Assembly: GCA_002315555.1 (NCBI GenBank)
Contig: DCHF01000021.1
Coordinates: 1-62,732, forward strand
Length of the DNA: 62,732 nt
Origin: Lachnospiraceae bacterium UBA1759
GTDB taxonomy: Bacteria > Bacillota > Clostridia > Lachnospirales > Lachnospiraceae
Direction: 5' to 3'
Positions 59,963 to 62,732 of the stretch are shown piece after piece (position 1 is the stretch's first letter; each line of letters begins with the position of its first letter). The position numbers were made by a program, and so were the translations under genes. The notes beneath the pieces were generated by a model that worked only from the letters and a program-made list of their open reading frames with translations, did no database searches and was not told the DNA's origin.

Positions 59963-61060
59963 ATGGATAGAAGTGAAAAACTGAAAGCGCTTGATGCGGC
60001 AATCGGTCAGATCGAAAAAGCATACGGCAAGGGTGCCATCATGAAACTGGGTGAAGGCTCCAACATGGTCGTTGAAGCTGTTCCCACAGGAAGCTTAAGC
60101 CTGGATGTGGCGCTTGGCGTCGGCGGTATTCCGAAGGGACGTATCGTTGAGATCTACGGACCGGAATCTTCCGGTAAGACCACGGTTGCACTGCATATGG
60201 TCGCTGAGGTCCAGAAGCGCGGCGGCATCGCCGGATTTGTGGATGCGGAACATGCACTGGATCCGGTCTATGCGAAGAATATCGGTGTAGATATTGATAA
60301 TCTGTATATCTCTCAGCCGGATTCCGGTGAGCAGGCGCTTGAAATCTGCGAGACCATGGTACGTTCCGGTGCCGTGGACATCGTTATCGTGGACTCCGTT
60401 GCGGCACTCGTTCCGAAGCAGGAGATCGATGGTGAGATGGGTGATTCCCATGTCGGCCTTCAGGCCCGTCTTATGTCTCAGGCGCTGAGAAAACTGACCG
60501 GTGTCATCAGCAAGTCCAACTGTATCGTTATTTTCATCAACCAGCTGCGTGAGAAGGTCGGCGTTATGTACGGTAATCCGGAAACCACGACCGGCGGCCG
60601 CGCACTGAAGTTCTATTCATCCGTTCGTCTGGACATCCGCCGTACGGAGGCTTTAAAGCAGTCCGGTGAAGTCATCGGTAACCATACCCGCGTTAAAGTT
60701 GTGAAGAACAAAGTGGCACCGCCTTTCAAGGAAGCGGAGTTCGACATCATCTTCGGTAAGGGTATCTCAAGAGCGGCAGATGTTCTGGATCTGGCATGCG
60801 ATGCCGGCGTTGTTTTAAAGAGCGGCGCATGGTTCTCCTACAACGGGGAGAAGATCGGCCAGGGCCGTGACAATACCCGTGTCTTCCTGGATACGCATCC
60901 GGAGATCTTTGAAGAGATCGAGATGCTGACCCGTCAGCATTACGGCCTTCCGGTAGCCGGAGCCACAGCTGCTGCACCGGAGGAAGAGGAAAAGCCGAAG
61001 GCAAAGAAATCTTCCAAGAAGACGGATAAGGATTTTGAAATCATTGATGATGAGGATTAA
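59963..61060 (+). CDS. recA: Recombinase RecA
   Basis: RecA pairs homologous DNA and triggers LexA self-cleavage. The 365-residue protein has Walker A GPESSGKTT, Walker B VDIVIVDSVAALVPK, the MAW-type loop EIDGEMGDSHVGLQARLMS, INQLREKVGVMYGNPETTTG and the typical C-terminal acidic, lysine-rich tail. I start at ATG 59963, after GGAGG; an ATG at 59942 lies inside the LexA box and before that ribosome-binding site. It leads the recA-recX operon. Two LexA boxes flank its promoter. Confidence 0.98.
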   Translation: MDRSEKLKALDAAIGQIEKAYGKGAIMKLGEGSNMVVEAVPTGSLSLDVALGVGGIPKGRIVEIYGPESSGKTTVALHMVAEVQKRGGIAGFVDAEHALDPVYAKNIGVDIDNLYISQPDSGEQALEICETMVRSGAVDIVIVDSVAALVPKQEIDGEMGDSHVGLQARLMSQALRKLTGVISKSNCIVIFINQLREKVGVMYGNPETTTGGRALKFYSSVRLDIRRTEALKQSGEVIGNHTRVKVVKNKVAPPFKEAEFDIIFGKGISRAADVLDLACDAGVVLKSGAWFSYNGEKIGQGRDNTRVFLDTHPEIFEEIEMLTRQHYGLPVAGATAAAPEEEEKPKAKKSSKKTDKDFEIIDDED

Positions 61061-61063
61061 TAA

Positions 61064-61561
61064 GTGAACGAAGAATACGATGATCTTCAAAAAGAGATCA
61101 TCCGGCAGGCCAAAGCACGTGCTTTGAAGATCCTGGAGTTTTCGGATAAAACCGAAAAACAGCTTCGTGACAAGCTGAAGGAGGGTGAATTCCCTCCTTT
61201 TGCTGTTGATGAAGCCATTGAATATGTGCGGGGATATCATTACATCGATGACCTTCGATATGCGGAGGTCTATATCCGTGGCCGGAGATCCAGAAAAAGT
61301 ACGTACGAGCTTCGGATGGAACTGAGACAGAAGGGCGTGGATCCGGAACTGATCGAGACCGCACTGGAAAATGAACCGCCGGATGAACAGAATACAATAA
61401 AGGAGCTTTTTATCAAAAAGTACGGGCGGAAGGATCTTTCCGACCCCAAGACTTATGAAAAGGCTCTTCGCTATTTTGCGGCCAAGGGATATAGCTTTGA
61501 CGATATTAAGAAGGCGGTATCCGCGGCTGTTTCGGAGCAGAACGAAGAACAGGACTCTTGA
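61064..61561 (+). CDS. recX: Regulatory protein RecX
   Basis: RecX limits RecA filament growth. The 165-residue protein has a helical repeat structure with AKARALKILEFSDKTEKQLRDKL, YVRGYHYIDDLRYAEVYIRGR and GVDPELIETALE. It starts with GTG 3 bp after the recA stop, without a strong ribosome-binding site, so translation is probably coupled to recA. Length is normal. The operon order is standard. Confidence 0.94.
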   Translation: MNEEYDDLQKEIIRQAKARALKILEFSDKTEKQLRDKLKEGEFPPFAVDEAIEYVRGYHYIDDLRYAEVYIRGRRSRKSTYELRMELRQKGVDPELIETALENEPPDEQNTIKELFIKKYGRKDLSDPKTYEKALRYFAAKGYSFDDIKKAVSAAVSEQNEEQDS

Positions 61562-61585
61562 TTTTTGCAAAAAATGTGTTATAAT
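61558..61585 (+). promoter_or_regulatory. Promoter of the acidic secreted protein gene
   Basis: TTGATT (61558-61563) and a perfect TATAAT (61580-61585) have a 16-bp spacer. It lies 49 bp before the gene start and begins inside the recX stop. Confidence 0.7.
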
Positions 61586-61586
61586 A

Positions 61587-61602
61587 GTTACATTTCTGTA
61601 AC
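61587..61602. promoter_or_regulatory. Inverted repeat GTTACA-N4-TGTAAC at the start site
   Basis: GTTACA (61587-61592) and TGTAAC (61597-61602) are perfect half-sites around TTTC. They directly follow the -10 box and would cover the transcription start. A further TGTAAC lies at 61614-61619. Confidence 0.5.
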
Positions 61603-61634
61603 ATTTTGGTTTTTGTAACTGACAGGAGGATGAT

Positions 61635-62693
61635 ATGCTTAAGAGAATTGCAATCATAATCAGTTCGGTTTTGGTGCTTGCTGCAGCCGTAATCGGCTTG
61701 GTATCTGCCGTAAAGGCGGGAAAATCAGCCGGCGATGAAGCTGTTTACTATATGGCGGAAGTAACAGAGGAAGGAAGACTGAGCATCCGGCTTTATGACG
61801 AAGCTGAAAAGGAACTTATCTCCAAGACACTGGAAATGAAACTTCCGGCATTTGAGGGCTTATATGAAACAGACGGTGTGTATTACGGTGTCTTTTCGGC
61901 ATCGGATGCGGAAGCGGCATCGACCCGTTTTGTAATTGTAAAATATGATGACAGTTTTGAGGAAACGGCAATCTGTGAAGTCGCGGACGCCGTTACGTTT
62001 GATGCGTCATCGAAAACCGGCGTATCACTGGTGAAAGCCGGTGATATGCTGTGGCTGTCCACGGTGTCCGGTGTGCGTGCAGGCGATGATGTATTTGCTG
62101 CGGATGTGACTTACATGATCTCTGCGGAGACCATGACAGTTGTCGATTCTATGTATTACTTATATGACGCGGAAATGCGTGAAGTACTGGTTTCGCGTGT
62201 GTATGATGAGGACGGCGCAGTTCTGGCGGTCATGAACGATGCGGACGAAAATGTGATCCTGTATCGGATGAAGGCCGAAAATGGTAAACTGGTCGTGGAA
62301 AGCACGGAGTGTGTGTTCTATGCATCGGAGGATGCATCGGCGATCCTTGAAAAGGCAAATGAAACCGGGCTGGTCCGTATCGATGCCCTGTCTGAAAAGA
62401 CGGAGGATGAAACGTCGGATGAAGACGATGCTGCGGATACCGGGATGACAGAAGACGATGAGAAAGCAGACACGGAAGAAACTGCTCCGGAAGACGTAAC
62501 GTCAGAGGAAAATGCGGAAATCGTTGAGGAGACCATCACTGAAACTGCTGATTTTGAGACGGATCCTGCGACTTTAACAGAAGAAGCGGAAGGTGAATAT
62601 GACCCGGATGAAGTGGAAACGGAAGCATCACATGATGGTGAGACCGACGCCGAACTTCTTCCTACGGAAAAGGAACCGGAAGTGAATGAATAA
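61635..62693 (+). CDS. Secreted or membrane-anchored acidic protein of unknown function
   Basis: The 352-residue protein has a basic start and a hydrophobic helix at about residues 5-26 that could be a signal anchor. A beta-rich domain follows (about 35-255) with repeated short strands (YYMAEVTEEGRLSIRLYD, YYGVFSASD, MLWLSTVSG). The last 100 residues are extremely acidic, rich in Glu, Asp and Thr. The shape suggests an extracellular domain on a stalk or a protein with an intrinsically disordered tail. I recognise no family. The GACAGGAGG ribosome-binding site is strong. Confidence 0.75.
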   Translation: MLKRIAIIISSVLVLAAAVIGLVSAVKAGKSAGDEAVYYMAEVTEEGRLSIRLYDEAEKELISKTLEMKLPAFEGLYETDGVYYGVFSASDAEAASTRFVIVKYDDSFEETAICEVADAVTFDASSKTGVSLVKAGDMLWLSTVSGVRAGDDVFAADVTYMISAETMTVVDSMYYLYDAEMREVLVSRVYDEDGAVLAVMNDADENVILYRMKAENGKLVVESTECVFYASEDASAILEKANETGLVRIDALSEKTEDETSDEDDAADTGMTEDDEKADTEETAPEDVTSEENAEIVEETITETADFETDPATLTEEAEGEYDPDEVETEASHDGETDAELLPTEKEPEVNE

Positions 62694-62712
62694 TTCCTTG
62701 GTTAATTAATGT

Positions 62713-62732
62713 GCGGATATGGCGGAATTGGC
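62713..62732 (+). tRNA. tRNA-Leu, 5' end only
   Basis: The last 20 bases, GCGGATATGGCGGAATTGGC, read as an acceptor strand GCGGATA, then TG and a D arm GGCGGAATTGGC of the leucine type. The anticodon lies beyond the window, so the isoacceptor is unknown. Confidence 0.75.

Overview
The window looks like a chromosomal segment of a moderately GC-rich Bacillota, most likely a Lachnospiraceae-type Clostridia. The gene content points there: RecU resolvase, a TmcAL-like tRNA acetate ligase, YceD-RpmF, MltG beside a U32 protein and alaS, a DUF2953-GerW(YtfJ) pair, a DUF5721-type protein, and consensus Gram-positive promoters and LexA boxes. The assignment is inferred from gene content and not from a database search. 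Almost every gene lies on the + strand; only tmcAL, a DUF5721-like gene, a NhaC-type antiporter and a partial tRNA-Pro are on the - strand. I see no insertion sequence, prophage, CRISPR array or rRNA.

Layout. 1-8.2 kb: partial tRNA-Pro, tmk, mltG, a U32 (TrhP-like) protein, alaS, a small membrane protein, an RluA-type pseudouridine synthase and recU. 8.2-24 kb: an accessory surface-glycan block. It holds a Wzz-like chain-length protein, a WecG/TagA glycosyltransferase, two LicD-like transferases, a hexapeptide acyltransferase, a GT2, a Wzy-like polymerase and a Wzx flippase. These run into a set resembling a phosphocholine (lic) pathway: a winged-helix/LicC-like protein, a YtcJ-type amidohydrolase, a winged-helix/LicC/LicA triple fusion, an APC permease and a sirtuin, followed by an anchored SGNH hydrolase. 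24-27 kb: tRNA-Leu(CAA)-secG, rnr, smpB. 27-34 kb: a GT4 glycosyltransferase with its own promoter, a ParE/ParC-type topoisomerase pair and a membrane SH3 protein. 34-39.5 kb: yceD-rpmF, an orphan anti-sigma-like protein, polA, coaE and a WalJ/YycJ-like hydrolase. 39.5-48.8 kb: tmcAL(-), pta with a cytidylate-kinase-like gene, DUF5721(-), glgA, a small membrane protein, NhaC(-) and a two-gene ABC exporter. 48.8-58 kb: rsmD-coaD-coiled-coil protein, rsmF, then gmk-rpoZ-rimO-pgsA, two unrecognised proteins, DUF2953 and gerW. 58-62.7 kb: a GH43 enzyme, the LexA-boxed recA-recX operon, a secreted acidic protein and the first 20 nt of a tRNA-Leu.

The most interesting part is 10.4-22.2 kb. The genes read as a complete route for importing an amino alcohol, possibly as an N-acyl precursor freed by the amidohydrolase. 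The compound would then be phosphorylated (LicA domain), activated with CTP (two LicC-like domains) and transferred to a polysaccharide repeat unit (two LicDs), which is flipped by Wzx and polymerised by Wzy. The unusual points are the winged-helix domains fused to both cytidylyltransferases, the kinase/cytidylyltransferase fusion, the APC permease where a LicB or BCCT choline transporter would be expected, and the amidohydrolase. The substrate cannot be read from the sequence.

Elsewhere most genes are housekeeping. Regulation is legible in several places: near-perfect sigma-A promoters with 17-bp spacers before pta, gmk, recA, yceD, the GT4 gene and the ABC operon; two LexA boxes at recA; palindromes at three other promoters; and eight candidate intrinsic terminators, three of them bidirectional between convergent genes.
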